Assembly: GCA_030679805.1 (NCBI GenBank)
Contig: JAUXST010000569.1
Coordinates: 1 to 9,108 of the forward strand
Length of the DNA stretch: 9,108 bases
Reading direction: 5' to 3'
DNA from: Reyranella sp.
Lineage (GTDB): Bacteria > Pseudomonadota > Alphaproteobacteria > Reyranellales > Reyranellaceae
Part shown: positions 1-6,859 of the stretch, one piece after another
Layout of the letters: every line of letters starts with the position of its first letter
Position numbering within the stretch: the first letter of the stretch is position 1
The notes under the pieces: generated by a model
What the model saw: only the letters and a program-made list of their open reading frames with translations
Database searches by the model: none
Told to the model about the DNA's origin: nothing
Position numbers and translations under genes: made by a program

Positions 1-15
1 ATAAGTAATGCTCAT
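1..15 (-). CDS. Possible start of a leftward gene (first 5 codons only)
   Basis: Reading the minus strand leftward, an ATG at 15-13 opens Met-Ser-Ile-Thr-Tyr and runs off the window edge. It is preceded by GAGG with a 6-nt spacer, a plausible ribosome binding site, and further upstream by a good sigma70-like promoter (60-87). Promoter, ribosome binding site and start all agree in direction, which is the only support. Five residues cannot identify a product. The true start could differ, or the gene may not exist. Confidence 0.35.
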
Positions 16-59
16 GGCTCGCCTCGCCGCCGTCGATGTCTGTTCCGTGAAAGCGCGCG

Positions 60-87
60 AATATAGCGACCGACCCCGTCCGGGCAA
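60..87 (-). promoter_or_regulatory. Candidate sigma70-like promoter for the leftward gene
   Basis: On the minus strand, TTGCCC (87-82) is separated by 16 bp from TATATT (65-60). The -35 box matches 4 of 6 and the -10 box 5 of 6 of the housekeeping consensus. This A/T-rich box stands out in a GC-rich region and lies about 45 bp before the ATG at 15. The call rests on sequence resemblance only. Confidence 0.45.
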
Positions 88-100
88 GCGGCCGCAAAGC

Positions 101-109
101 TGCTATAGT
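101..109 (+). promoter_or_regulatory. Candidate extended -10 promoter for the methyltransferase at 131
   Basis: TGCTATAGT has the TGN extension directly before a -10 hexamer (TATAGT, 104-109; 5 of 6 matches to consensus). No good -35 box is visible 16-18 bp upstream, as expected for extended -10 promoters. Transcription would start near 116, leaving a leader of only about 15 nt with no obvious ribosome binding site before the ATG at 131. It lies back-to-back with the leftward promoter. Confidence 0.4.
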
Positions 110-130
110 GTGTCCCTAGATTAACTCATC

Positions 131-1162
131 ATGGCTTCCACCCTAGACCGCCTGAGCTACGCCGCCCGCCAGACCGCGCGGGTCGCCTGGTATGCCGGCC
201 ACTATGCGGCGGGGCGACGCCTGCTGAAGCCGATGCCCAAGCCCGACTTTCCCATCGGGCCCACACCCAGCCGCGCCGAGCTGACGGCCGACATGCGCGC
301 GCTCTTCGAGCGCGAATGGCGCGATATCGCGGCCGGCCTGTTTCCGGCACCGCGCGGTCTGGGGCCCGAGCCCGCCGAATTCCTGCGCCGGAGCCTGCTT
401 TATTTCCGCGACCTGCCCCAGGTCGACGCCCGGCGCCACGGCACACTCGACGACGAACTGCCGCCCGGTAACCAGGCCGACGGCCTGCCCGACTACTACC
501 GGCAGAACTTCCACTTCCAGAGCGACGGCTGGCTCTCGGACAACTCGGCCGCACTCTACGACACGCAGGTCGAGGTCCTGTTCACCGGCGCCGCCGACGC
601 CATGCGACGCCGCGCACTGGCGCCGATCGCGACATGGCTCCAGGACCGTAACCAGCGCGAGGTGCGCGGTCTCGACGTCGGCTGCGGCACCGGGCGCCTG
701 CTCGCCTCCCTGCACCGCGCCTGGCCTGGCCTGAAGCTCACCGGCATCGATCTCAGCGCGCCCTATCTCGAGGAGGCGCGCCGCCTGATCGGCCGAACCG
801 CGCGCGTGAAGCTCGAGGAAGCGGCGGCGGAAGCCCTGCCCTTCGACGATGCGAGCCTCGATCTCGTCGTCTCCTCGTTCCTGTTGCATGAGCTGCCGGA
901 AAAGATTCGCGTGCAGGTTCTTGCCGAGATGGCACGCGTGCTGAAGCCCGGCGGCCTGGTCGTGATCGTGGATTCACTGCAGAAGGGCGATCGCCCCGAA
1001 TGGGACGGTTTGCTCGACCTGTTCCCGCACTATTTCCACGAGCCCTATTACGCCGACTACGTGACCGGCAGCCTCGACGCCTGGTGTGCGACCGCGGGCC
1101 TTGCGCCGGTGAGCGGCGAACGCGCCTTCCTGTCGAAGGTCGCGGCCTTTACGCGGGCGTGA
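131..1162 (+). CDS. Class I SAM-dependent methyltransferase
   Basis: A 343-residue protein with a Rossmann-type methyltransferase fold in its second half. Motif I is LDVGCGTGR (181-189), the glycine-rich SAM-binding loop. GIDLS (205-209) supplies the acidic residue at the end of strand 2 that usually binds the ribose. LPFDDASLDLVVSSFLLHELP (about 236-256) is the motif II/post-motif region, and LKPGGLVVIVD (271-281) follows. The roughly 175-residue N-terminal part, including QNFHFQSDGWLSD (125-137), is characteristic of a UbiE/COQ5-like subgroup that I recognise by pattern but cannot tie to a substrate. The acceptor is therefore unknown; a small molecule or lipid is more likely than RNA. No Shine-Dalgarno sequence precedes the ATG. 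The 3' end overlaps the convergent rlmN by 14 bp. The methyltransferase call is secure, the substrate open. Confidence 0.88.
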   Translation: MASTLDRLSYAARQTARVAWYAGHYAAGRRLLKPMPKPDFPIGPTPSRAELTADMRALFEREWRDIAAGLFPAPRGLGPEPAEFLRRSLLYFRDLPQVDARRHGTLDDELPPGNQADGLPDYYRQNFHFQSDGWLSDNSAALYDTQVEVLFTGAADAMRRRALAPIATWLQDRNQREVRGLDVGCGTGRLLASLHRAWPGLKLTGIDLSAPYLEEARRLIGRTARVKLEEAAAEALPFDDASLDLVVSSFLLHELPEKIRVQVLAEMARVLKPGGLVVIVDSLQKGDRPEWDGLLDLFPHYFHEPYYADYVTGSLDAWCATAGLAPVSGERAFLSKVAAFTRA

Positions 1163-2303
1163 CGACCTTTTCGCGGCGCCCGCGCAGGCTGGCGCTCTTC
1201 AATTGCCCGCAAGCAGCAAAAATGTCGCGACCCCGCGGCGTGCGCACCGGTGCGCTCAGGCCGCCGTCGTTCACGATCTCGGCGAAGCGGTGGATACGGT
1301 TGTTGGAGCTGCACTCGTAAGGTGCGCCCGGCCAGGGATTGAACGGGATCAGGTTCACCTTGGCGTGGATCGGCGTCAGAAGGCGCACCAGTTCGCGCGC
1401 ATCGGCGTCGCTGTCGTTGATGCCTTTCAGCATGGCGTATTCGAAGGTGATGCGCCGGCTGTTCCTGGCACCGGGATAGTCGGCACAGGTCCTGAGCAGC
1501 TCGGCGATGGGCCACTTCTTGTTGATGGGCACCAGTGTGTCGCGCACATCGTCGCTCACGGCGTGCAGCGACACGGCGAGATTGACGTCGAGCGCCTCGC
1601 CCACCTTGGGGATCATCGGCACGACGCCCGAGGTCGAGAGCGTGATGCGGCGGCGGCTGAGCGCAATGCCCTGATCGTCCATGACGATCTTCAAGGCTGT
1701 CACGACATTGTCGAAATTATAGAGCGGCTCGCCCATGCCCATCATGACGATGTTGGAGAGCATCCGCTGGGCATCGGCGGTCGGCGTCGGCCACTCGCCG
1801 TAGCTGTCGCGCGCCACCATCAACTGGCCCACGATCTCGGCCGGGGACAGGTTCCGCACCAGCGGCTGGGTGCCGGTGTGGCAGAAGCTGCAGGTGAGCG
1901 TGCAGCCGACCTGGCTGGAGACGCAGACCGAGCCGCGGTCCTCCTCCGGAATGTTGACCGTCTCGGCTTCGTTACCGTCGGCGAAGCGCAGCAGCCACTT
2001 GCGCGTGCCGTCGACCGAGCGCTGCTCGGTGACGATGCCGGGCCGGTCGATGACGAACAGCTCGGCCAGCCGCAGCTGCGTCTTCTTGGCGATGTTGGTC
2101 ATCAGGCCGAAGTCGGTGACGCCGTGCCAGTAAATCCACTGCCACACCTGACGGGCGCGGAACGGCTCCAGCCCGGCCTCGACCATCACCTGCTTGAGAT
2201 CGTCGCGCGACAGGCCGACCAGGCTCCGGCGCAGGTCGTTGCGGCCGTGCGCCAAGGGCAGCGGCTCGACGATCTGAAGCGGTTCGGTGGGCAGGAGGGC
2301 CAT
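1149..2303 (-). CDS. rlmN: Dual-specificity RNA methyltransferase RlmN
   Basis: RlmN is a radical-SAM enzyme that adds a methyl group to C2 of A2503 in 23S rRNA and of A37 in some tRNAs, tuning ribosome fidelity. The 384-residue length is typical. CxxxCxxC cysteines at 134, 138 and 141 ligate the 4Fe-4S cluster. C127, in CVSSQVGC, matches the catalytic cysteine C118 of E. coli. C365, in DIFAACGQL, matches the methyl-carrying cysteine C355. GMGEPL is the SAM-binding motif after the cluster. The second catalytic cysteine distinguishes this from non-RlmN radical-SAM relatives. The ATG at 2303 gives a normal N-terminus (helical domain with LSRDDLKQVMVEAG), though no strong ribosome binding site is seen. 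It lies 53 bp downstream of the TrmH-family gene on the same strand, so co-transcription is plausible. Its tail overlaps the convergent methyltransferase. Confidence 0.97.
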   Translation of the reverse strand: MALLPTEPLQIVEPLPLAHGRNDLRRSLVGLSRDDLKQVMVEAGLEPFRARQVWQWIYWHGVTDFGLMTNIAKKTQLRLAELFVIDRPGIVTEQRSVDGTRKWLLRFADGNEAETVNIPEEDRGSVCVSSQVGCTLTCSFCHTGTQPLVRNLSPAEIVGQLMVARDSYGEWPTPTADAQRMLSNIVMMGMGEPLYNFDNVVTALKIVMDDQGIALSRRRITLSTSGVVPMIPKVGEALDVNLAVSLHAVSDDVRDTLVPINKKWPIAELLRTCADYPGARNSRRITFEYAMLKGINDSDADARELVRLLTPIHAKVNLIPFNPWPGAPYECSSNNRIHRFAEIVNDGGLSAPVRTPRGRDIFAACGQLKSASLRGRREKVVTPA

Positions 2304-2356
2304 GTGGCGGCTGAGATAGGCGTCATGTCCGCCGGGCGCAACCGGGGCCGCCCAAT

Positions 2357-2917
2357 CTACTGTTTTGACAGGGCTTTTTGCCGTATCCGCGCCCGCCGCG
2401 CGTAGACCGGATCGCCGAACACCGGGAGCGGGACGGCCTCGGTCGGCGCACCCTCCGCCACCGGCCGCGGGGCGTGACGGCCGAGCGTGAGCAGCCGGTC
2501 GTACATGACCAGGGCACCGGCGACCCCCAGATTGACCGAAAAGCGGGTCGGGATCTTCACCACGTAGTCGCAGCGCGACTGAATTCCGGCCGACAGGCCC
2601 TCGCGCTCCGAGCCCACGATATAGGCAGCCTGGCGCGGATGGCGGAAACTCGGCAGGTCGATGGCGTCATCGGTGATTTCGACCCCGACCAACCGGCAGC
2701 CGAGCGGCAGGCGGAACGCTTCGAGATCGGCAAAATGGTAGGTCGGCACCGACCGCGGCGTGTCGGAGGTATCGCTGGCCGAGCCCTGGCGCGGGTTGTA
2801 CTGGGCCCGCACGGTGAAGACGAAGGACGCGCCGAAGGCATGGGCCGTCCGGAACAAGGTGCCGACGTTCACGGCCTTGCTCGCACCTTCGATTCCGATG
2901 CCGAAATAGCCTTTCAT
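2357..2917 (-). CDS. TrmH/SpoU-family RNA 2'-O-methyltransferase
   Basis: A 186-residue SPOUT-class protein, which binds SAM in a trefoil knot and usually methylates ribose 2'-OH groups of tRNA or rRNA. The three family motifs are present. Motif 1 is VNVGTLFRTAHAFGA (about 17-31) with the catalytic-type Asn and Arg. Motif 2 is YIVGSEREGL. Motif 3 is IPTRFSVNLGVAGALVMYDRLL, a variant of the usual SLNVSVAAAI. It lacks the N-terminal substrate-binding domain of RlmB, so it is a minimal catalytic unit like the smaller tRNA enzymes. The ATG at 2917 is chosen because homology-like sequence (MKGYFGIGIEG) starts there; the frame stays open 44 codons upstream but that part looks like non-family sequence and overlaps the divergent gene. 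The target nucleotide cannot be told. A Ser/Arg-rich tail of about 45 residues follows the knot. Confidence 0.9.
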   Translation of the reverse strand: MKGYFGIGIEGASKAVNVGTLFRTAHAFGASFVFTVRAQYNPRQGSASDTSDTPRSVPTYHFADLEAFRLPLGCRLVGVEITDDAIDLPSFRHPRQAAYIVGSEREGLSAGIQSRCDYVVKIPTRFSVNLGVAGALVMYDRLLTLGRHAPRPVAEGAPTEAVPLPVFGDPVYARRARIRQKALSKQ

Positions 2918-3000
2918 GGCCGGGCGATTTGTTGCACTAATCCGTTGCGGGCGTTGCTGTCCCCCGGGTAGCGGCCCGCTCGCCGTGAAACAAGGCCATA

Positions 3001-4251
3001 ATGACCGTTCCTTCGCCGTTGGAAGCCGTTCGCGCACAGTACGAGGCATTCCCCTACCCGCCGCGCGACCCGCGCGACGAGGCGATCCGGCTGATCACCG
3101 GCACACCCAGCCACGTCCTCGAGATCAACCACTACCTGTTCTCGGGCCGGCTCAACTTCACCCGGCCCTTTCGTGCCCTGGTGGCGGGCGGCGGTACCGG
3201 CGATGCCTGCATCATGCTGGCCCAGCAGCTCGCCGACCGGCGCTGCCCGGGCGACGTCGTCTATCTCGACCTGTCGACCGCCTCGCGCCAGATCTGCGAG
3301 GCCCGCGCCAAGGCGCGCGGCTTGCGCAACATCCAATTCGTGACCGGCTCGCTGCTCGATCTGCCCTCGATGAACATCGGCCAGTTCGATTACATCGACT
3401 GCACCGGCGTACTTCACCACCTGCCCGAACCCGATGTGGGCATGCGCGCGCTGGCAAGCGTCCTGCTGCCCGATGGCGGGATCGGCGTCATGCTCTACGG
3501 CGAATACGGCCGCAGCGGCGTCTACCCCCTGCAGGAAATGCTGCGCACCCTCGCCCCGCTGTCCATGGCGCTCGAGGACCGGCTCGCCATGGCCAAGCGA
3601 CTGATCCGCTTCTTGCCCACCACCAACCTGTTCCGCCGAAATCCCTACCTCAACGACCATGTCACCGGTGGCGACGCCGGTCTGTACGATCTCCTGCTGC
3701 ACAGTTGCGACCGCGCCTTCACCGTGCCCGACATCGGCAAGATGGCCGCGGCGGCCGGCCTGCGGGTCGTGGCCTTCCTCGAACCGGTGCGCTACGAGCC
3801 CGCGACCTACATGAGCGATCCGGTGATCTCGCGGCAGATGAGCTCGCTGCCCCTGCTCGAGCGCGCCGCCTTCGCCGAACGCCTGGCCGGCAACCTGCGC
3901 ACGCATGTGTTCTATGCCTCGCGCGCGGGCTTCGACACGGTGGCACGGCCCGAGGACACGTCGGCCATTCCGGTCCTGCGCGACATGGATGCGCAGAAGC
4001 TGGCAGCCGGCCTGCAACCGGGCTCTCCCCTGATCGCCAATCTCGACGGCTTCCCATGGCGCGCCCATTTGCCGTCGCTGGCACCCCGCATCATCTCGCA
4101 GATCGACGGCCGCAAGACTGTCGCCGAGATCTACACCTCGCTCGGCGCCCAGGGTGGCCTGCCGCAGTGGGAGGATTTCTACGCCCAGTTTGAGGATCTC
4201 TACGTCAAGCTGAACGGCGTCAATCACCTGTTGCTGCGTTTCCGCACCTGA
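3001..4251 (+). CDS. Class I methyltransferase with extra C-terminal domain
   Basis: A 416-residue protein opening with YEAFPYPPRDPRDE (14-27), a proline-rich lead-in seen before the catalytic domain in one SAM-methyltransferase subgroup. Motif I is ALVAGGGTGDA (59-69), VVYLDLS (86-92) supplies the acidic residue, and FDYIDCTGVLHHLPEPD (129-145) and LLPDGGIGVMLYG (155-167) complete the fold. About 100 residues after roughly 315 form a separate domain. Its sequence IISQIDGRKTVAEIY (364-378) resembles the PqqD-like or winged-helix tails that act in substrate or partner recognition; this resemblance is inference. The substrate is unknown. A weak AAGG ribosome binding site lies 5 nt before the ATG. 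The permease gene starts 7 bp after its stop, so the two are probably translated from one message. No clear promoter was found in the 83 bp shared with the divergent TrmH-family gene. Confidence 0.85.
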   Translation: MTVPSPLEAVRAQYEAFPYPPRDPRDEAIRLITGTPSHVLEINHYLFSGRLNFTRPFRALVAGGGTGDACIMLAQQLADRRCPGDVVYLDLSTASRQICEARAKARGLRNIQFVTGSLLDLPSMNIGQFDYIDCTGVLHHLPEPDVGMRALASVLLPDGGIGVMLYGEYGRSGVYPLQEMLRTLAPLSMALEDRLAMAKRLIRFLPTTNLFRRNPYLNDHVTGGDAGLYDLLLHSCDRAFTVPDIGKMAAAAGLRVVAFLEPVRYEPATYMSDPVISRQMSSLPLLERAAFAERLAGNLRTHVFYASRAGFDTVARPEDTSAIPVLRDMDAQKLAAGLQPGSPLIANLDGFPWRAHLPSLAPRIISQIDGRKTVAEIYTSLGAQGGLPQWEDFYAQFEDLYVKLNGVNHLLLRFRT

Positions 4252-4258
4252 GCCGGCG

Positions 4259-5203
4259 ATGAACGGCCACGTCCTGGCGATCGCGCTGGGGAATTCGTTG
4301 CTGTGGTCCGTCTATCTACTGCTGACACGTCACGTCGTGAGCGGCGCCCACCTCGATGCCTGGGCCTACACGCTGGTGCAGCTGTTGAGCGCCGGCCTTG
4401 CGATGCTGTGGGCCGGTCGGCGGACGCCGGGAAATTGGCGCGATCTGCTGGCACCGTGGACAATCGGCTACGCCTTCATGCGCGTCGTCATCAATGGCTC
4501 GACATCAGCTGCTCTCGTCTGGCTCGCCGTCACCCAAAGCACCCTCGTCTCGACGATGAGCGTGCTCATCGGCGCGGCCGTGGGCTGGATTCTGACCCGT
4601 CATGCGCCAGCACGCCGCGACTGGCCGGGCCTGCTGCTGCTCGCCGTCGGCGTGGCGGCGTTCACCGCCGCGCTCGCGTCCGACACGGCGTGGCGCGGCA
4701 TGCTCTGGCTCGTCCTGTCCGAGACGACAGGAGTGGCTGCGTCCTGGGTCATCGCCTACCACCCGCGCAACCGGGCGACCGACCCGGCGACGCGCTCGCG
4801 CTTCACCGGCGAAATCCTGGTGGCAGCGTCGCTCGCCTTCATTCTCGTCTGGTCCTCGGCCGGAGCGGTCGGTCTCATGGCCTCGCCCTGGGCCGGCGGG
4901 GGCGACGCCTTCGGACGCATCGACCTGTGGCTCTATGCGATCCTCGTCGGACTGCTATTCCGCGCGCCCGGGACATGGCTCGGCTTCTGGACAATCAACA
5001 CCACGGGCGTGCAGACCTACCTGATCGCGCTCACAGCCATGCCGTTCTTCGCCATCGCCCTCGAAGCTGCTACCGCGCGCCTGGGCTGGCTCGCATCCCC
5101 CAGCCTGTCGGTGATGGAATGGCTCGCCGCCGCGATCATCCTGGCCGGCGCGGTGTGGCTGATTGCGATTCGGCTGAGAGCGCCATCAGGCGGCGTTCCA
5201 TGA
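4259..5203 (+). CDS. DMT-superfamily (EamA-like) inner-membrane permease
   Basis: A 314-residue, highly hydrophobic protein with about ten predicted membrane helices (roughly 5-24, 33-52, 68-90, 94-113, 123-141, 147-167, 185-207, 222-240, 251-270 and 287-306). This is the 5+5 layout of drug/metabolite transporters, which export amino acids, drugs or other small metabolites. The length is typical. I see no substrate-specifying motif, and the similarity to well-studied EamA members looks distant, so an unnamed ten-helix permease is the safest reading. The ATG lies 7 bp after the methyltransferase stop, with no strong ribosome binding site of its own, which suggests translational coupling. One could imagine it exporting the methylated product, but that is conjecture. 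The last 68 bp overlap the convergent sigma-factor gene; the last helix ends just before the overlapping tail. Confidence 0.8.
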   Translation: MNGHVLAIALGNSLLWSVYLLLTRHVVSGAHLDAWAYTLVQLLSAGLAMLWAGRRTPGNWRDLLAPWTIGYAFMRVVINGSTSAALVWLAVTQSTLVSTMSVLIGAAVGWILTRHAPARRDWPGLLLLAVGVAAFTAALASDTAWRGMLWLVLSETTGVAASWVIAYHPRNRATDPATRSRFTGEILVAASLAFILVWSSAGAVGLMASPWAGGGDAFGRIDLWLYAILVGLLFRAPGTWLGFWTINTTGVQTYLIALTAMPFFAIALEAATARLGWLASPSLSVMEWLAAAIILAGAVWLIAIRLRAPSGGVP

Positions 5204-6485
5204 GCCGGCGCTCCGGCGTGGTGTGGGCCAGGGCAAGGGCACGTTCGAGATGCGTCCGTGCCTCCGCCTCACGCTTCAGGTCGATCAGGAAGGTCGCGGC
5301 GGCAGCGTGCCCGTAGGGACTGGCCGCAAGCAGCGGCAGGCAGGCATTCACGGCTTCGAGTCCGGCCACTGCCCCCTCCGCATGGCCGATCGCCACGGCC
5401 CGGGCGAGGGCTGCCATCGGCGAGGCGTCGATCGCGACGATCTGGTCGTAGATCGCCGCGATCCGCCGCCAGTCCGTCTCTGCCGTGCTTCGGGCAACGG
5501 CATGAAGCGAGGCAATCTCGGCGCGCAAGTGCCACACGGTGAGTTGGTCGCCGGTGGCGGATCGTTGAAGATGATCGAGGCCGAGCCCGATCAGGCCGGC
5601 ATCCCACTGCTCCCGCGGCTGATCCTCCAGGAGCTGGGCAGCACCATCGGGATCGACCCGCGTCGCCAGGCGCGCCGCCGTAAGCGCCAGCAGGGCCGCC
5701 AGCGCGTCACTCGCCGGCCCGCGGATCATGGGATGCATCGCCAAGGCACGCGCCAGCCGAACCGCCTCGACGCAGAGCTCGGGTTGAACCAACACTTCAC
5801 CCGAAGACGCCGAGTAGCCCTCGCTGAACATCAGATAGAGCGCGGTGCGCACCGACTCAGCGCGTTGCGGCAGGGCGTCGGGCGGTGGCGGTTCGATCGG
5901 AATGTCGGCCGCCTCGAGCTGACGGCGCGCCCGCACCAGCCGTTGCGCAATCGTCGTCGGTTCGGCCAGCAACCCCGAGGCGATCTGCGCCACGGTGAGG
6001 CCGCACACGGTCTTGAGCGCGAAGGTCACACGCAGGTCGGGTGACAGGATCGGATGACAGACCGCGAACAGCAGCGCCAACTCATCGTCGTTCAGTTCGC
6101 GATCGAAGTGGCCCTCGCGCTCCGCCTGAGGTGGCGTCACCGGCACCAGCTCGTTGGCGAGACCGAGGTCGCGCGCCTCATGCCGCAACAGGTCGAGCGC
6201 GCGATTGCGCGCCACGACGGCGAGCCACGCCTCGGGTCTGGCCGGCGCCCCCTTGAACGGCCACGACGACAGCGCCTGCAGAAGGGCATGCTGTACGGCG
6301 TCCTCGGCGATGGCGATGCGGCCCGCGCCCAACCGCCTCGCCAGCGCGGCAACGAGGCGGTGGGTCGAATCGCGCGCCAGCGAAGCGACGAGGTCGTGGA
6401 CGGGAGCGCTCAGCCCGCCGCCTTCGCCTGGTCGACCGTCATGGTGTCGACCGGCCTGAGCTCGATCCAATTGGTGCCGTTCCAC
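5136..6485 (-). CDS. ECF42-type sigma factor with TPR-like C-terminal extension
   Basis: A sigma factor of about 449 residues that directs RNA polymerase to its own promoter class. Numbering from the GTG at 6485, sigma region 2 spans about 32-101 (THRLVAALARR, IAEDAVQHAL, PEAWLAVVARNRALDLLRH) and region 4 about 132-190 (ILSPDLRVTFALKTVCGLTV, IASGLLAEPTTIAQRLVRAR). The remaining 250 residues form the DUF6596/TPR-like extension, opening with ALYLMFSEGYSAS and LCVEAVRLARAL. In ECF42 this extension replaces an anti-sigma factor and is needed for activity. The upstream partner encodes a YCII/DGPF protein, the known ECF42 neighbour. The start is uncertain: GTG 6485 has AGGAG 11 nt upstream, TTG 6470 is possible, and a CTG at 6413 overlaps the partner's TGA. 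All of them give sequence inside or touching the partner gene. The 3' end overlaps the convergent permease by 68 bp. The inducing signal is unknown. Confidence 0.93.
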   Translation of the reverse strand: MERHQLDRAQAGRHHDGRPGEGGGLSAPVHDLVASLARDSTHRLVAALARRLGAGRIAIAEDAVQHALLQALSSWPFKGAPARPEAWLAVVARNRALDLLRHEARDLGLANELVPVTPPQAEREGHFDRELNDDELALLFAVCHPILSPDLRVTFALKTVCGLTVAQIASGLLAEPTTIAQRLVRARRQLEAADIPIEPPPPDALPQRAESVRTALYLMFSEGYSASSGEVLVQPELCVEAVRLARALAMHPMIRGPASDALAALLALTAARLATRVDPDGAAQLLEDQPREQWDAGLIGLGLDHLQRSATGDQLTVWHLRAEIASLHAVARSTAETDWRRIAAIYDQIVAIDASPMAALARAVAIGHAEGAVAGLEAVNACLPLLAASPYGHAAAATFLIDLKREAEARTHLERALALAHTTPERRLMERRLMALSAESQSATPRRPG

Positions 6486-6790
6486 AGGTGCGGGCACTCC
6501 TTGGCGATCGCCTCGGCTTCGGCCAAATCCTTGGCTTCGATCGTGAAATAGCCGCCGACCACGTCCTTGGCCTCGGCATAGGGGCCATCGCTCGCGACGG
6601 GCTTGCCGTCCTTGACCTGGATGTGGCGGACGCCGCCGGCGGCCAGCTTCTCGCCACCCACCAGCTTGCCCTTTTCGCGCATGGTGCTGGACCAGGTGTA
6701 GTAGCGCTTGACCACTTCCATCATCTTTTCACGCGGCAGGTCGGCCATGTTGCCGGGGCCCTGGTGCAGCAGCAGCATATATTGAGCCAT
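6410..6790 (-). CDS. YCII-related (DGPF) protein, partner of the ECF42 sigma factor
   Basis: A 126-residue soluble protein of the YCII-related, dimeric alpha-beta-barrel type. The opening MAQYMLLLHQGPG, the central SDGPYAEAKDVVGGYF (67-82), and HLWNGTNWIELRPV (101-114) are hallmarks; the family's DGPF motif reads DGPY (68-71) here. DGPF proteins are recurrently encoded beside ECF42 sigma factors and are reported targets of them, but their biochemical role is unknown; enzymatic or small-ligand functions have been suggested for the fold. The ATG at 6790 is preferred because an AGGAG box lies 6 nt upstream. The longer GTG-started form (6826) would begin about where transcription should start. 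The coding end overlaps the sigma factor's candidate starts, which implies coupled translation. A candidate ECF promoter lies about 40 bp upstream. Confidence 0.92.
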   Translation of the reverse strand: MAQYMLLLHQGPGNMADLPREKMMEVVKRYYTWSSTMREKGKLVGGEKLAAGGVRHIQVKDGKPVASDGPYAEAKDVVGGYFTIEAKDLAEAEAIAKECPHLWNGTNWIELRPVDTMTVDQAKAAG

Positions 6791-6832
6791 GTCGATCTCC
6801 TGGGTTGCGACGGTCGCGTCCGTCACCTCATA

Positions 6833-6859
6833 GACGTTCGACTCCGCCGGGAATCGACA
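6833..6859 (-). promoter_or_regulatory. Candidate ECF42 autoregulated promoter (TGTCGA-N17-CGTC)
   Basis: On the minus strand, TGTCGA (6859-6854) is followed after 17 bp by CGTC (6836-6833). This spacing matches the TGTC...CGTC type of promoter reported for ECF41/ECF42 sigma factors (recalled, not looked up). The -35 begins immediately after the dehydrogenase stop codon. Initiation would be near 6826, giving a leader of about 35 nt with an AGGAG box before the DGPF gene. TGTCGA alone is common in this GC-rich sequence, so the position and paired element carry the argument. Confidence 0.55.

Noticed and set aside
2357..2375. Small hairpins (CTGT/ACAG and GGC/GCC with A-rich loops) at the end of the TrmH-family gene as a terminator
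   Set aside because: The stems are only 3-4 bp and lie within the coding end, with no U-tract, so they do not support termination before rlmN.
1203..2405. 400-codon open frame antisense to rlmN
   Set aside because: rlmN carries all catalytic motifs; the opposite frame is rich in Arg, Gly, Ala and His with no domain pattern, as expected of a shadow of GC3-biased code.
2918..3000. Promoters between the TrmH-family gene and the second methyltransferase
   Set aside because: Several TTG-containing hexamers exist, but none pairs with a reasonable -10 box at 16-18 bp on either strand.
2914..4227. 437-codon open frame antisense to the second methyltransferase
   Set aside because: It has no motifs, and the plus-strand frame has a clear SAM-binding motif I and a methyltransferase fold.
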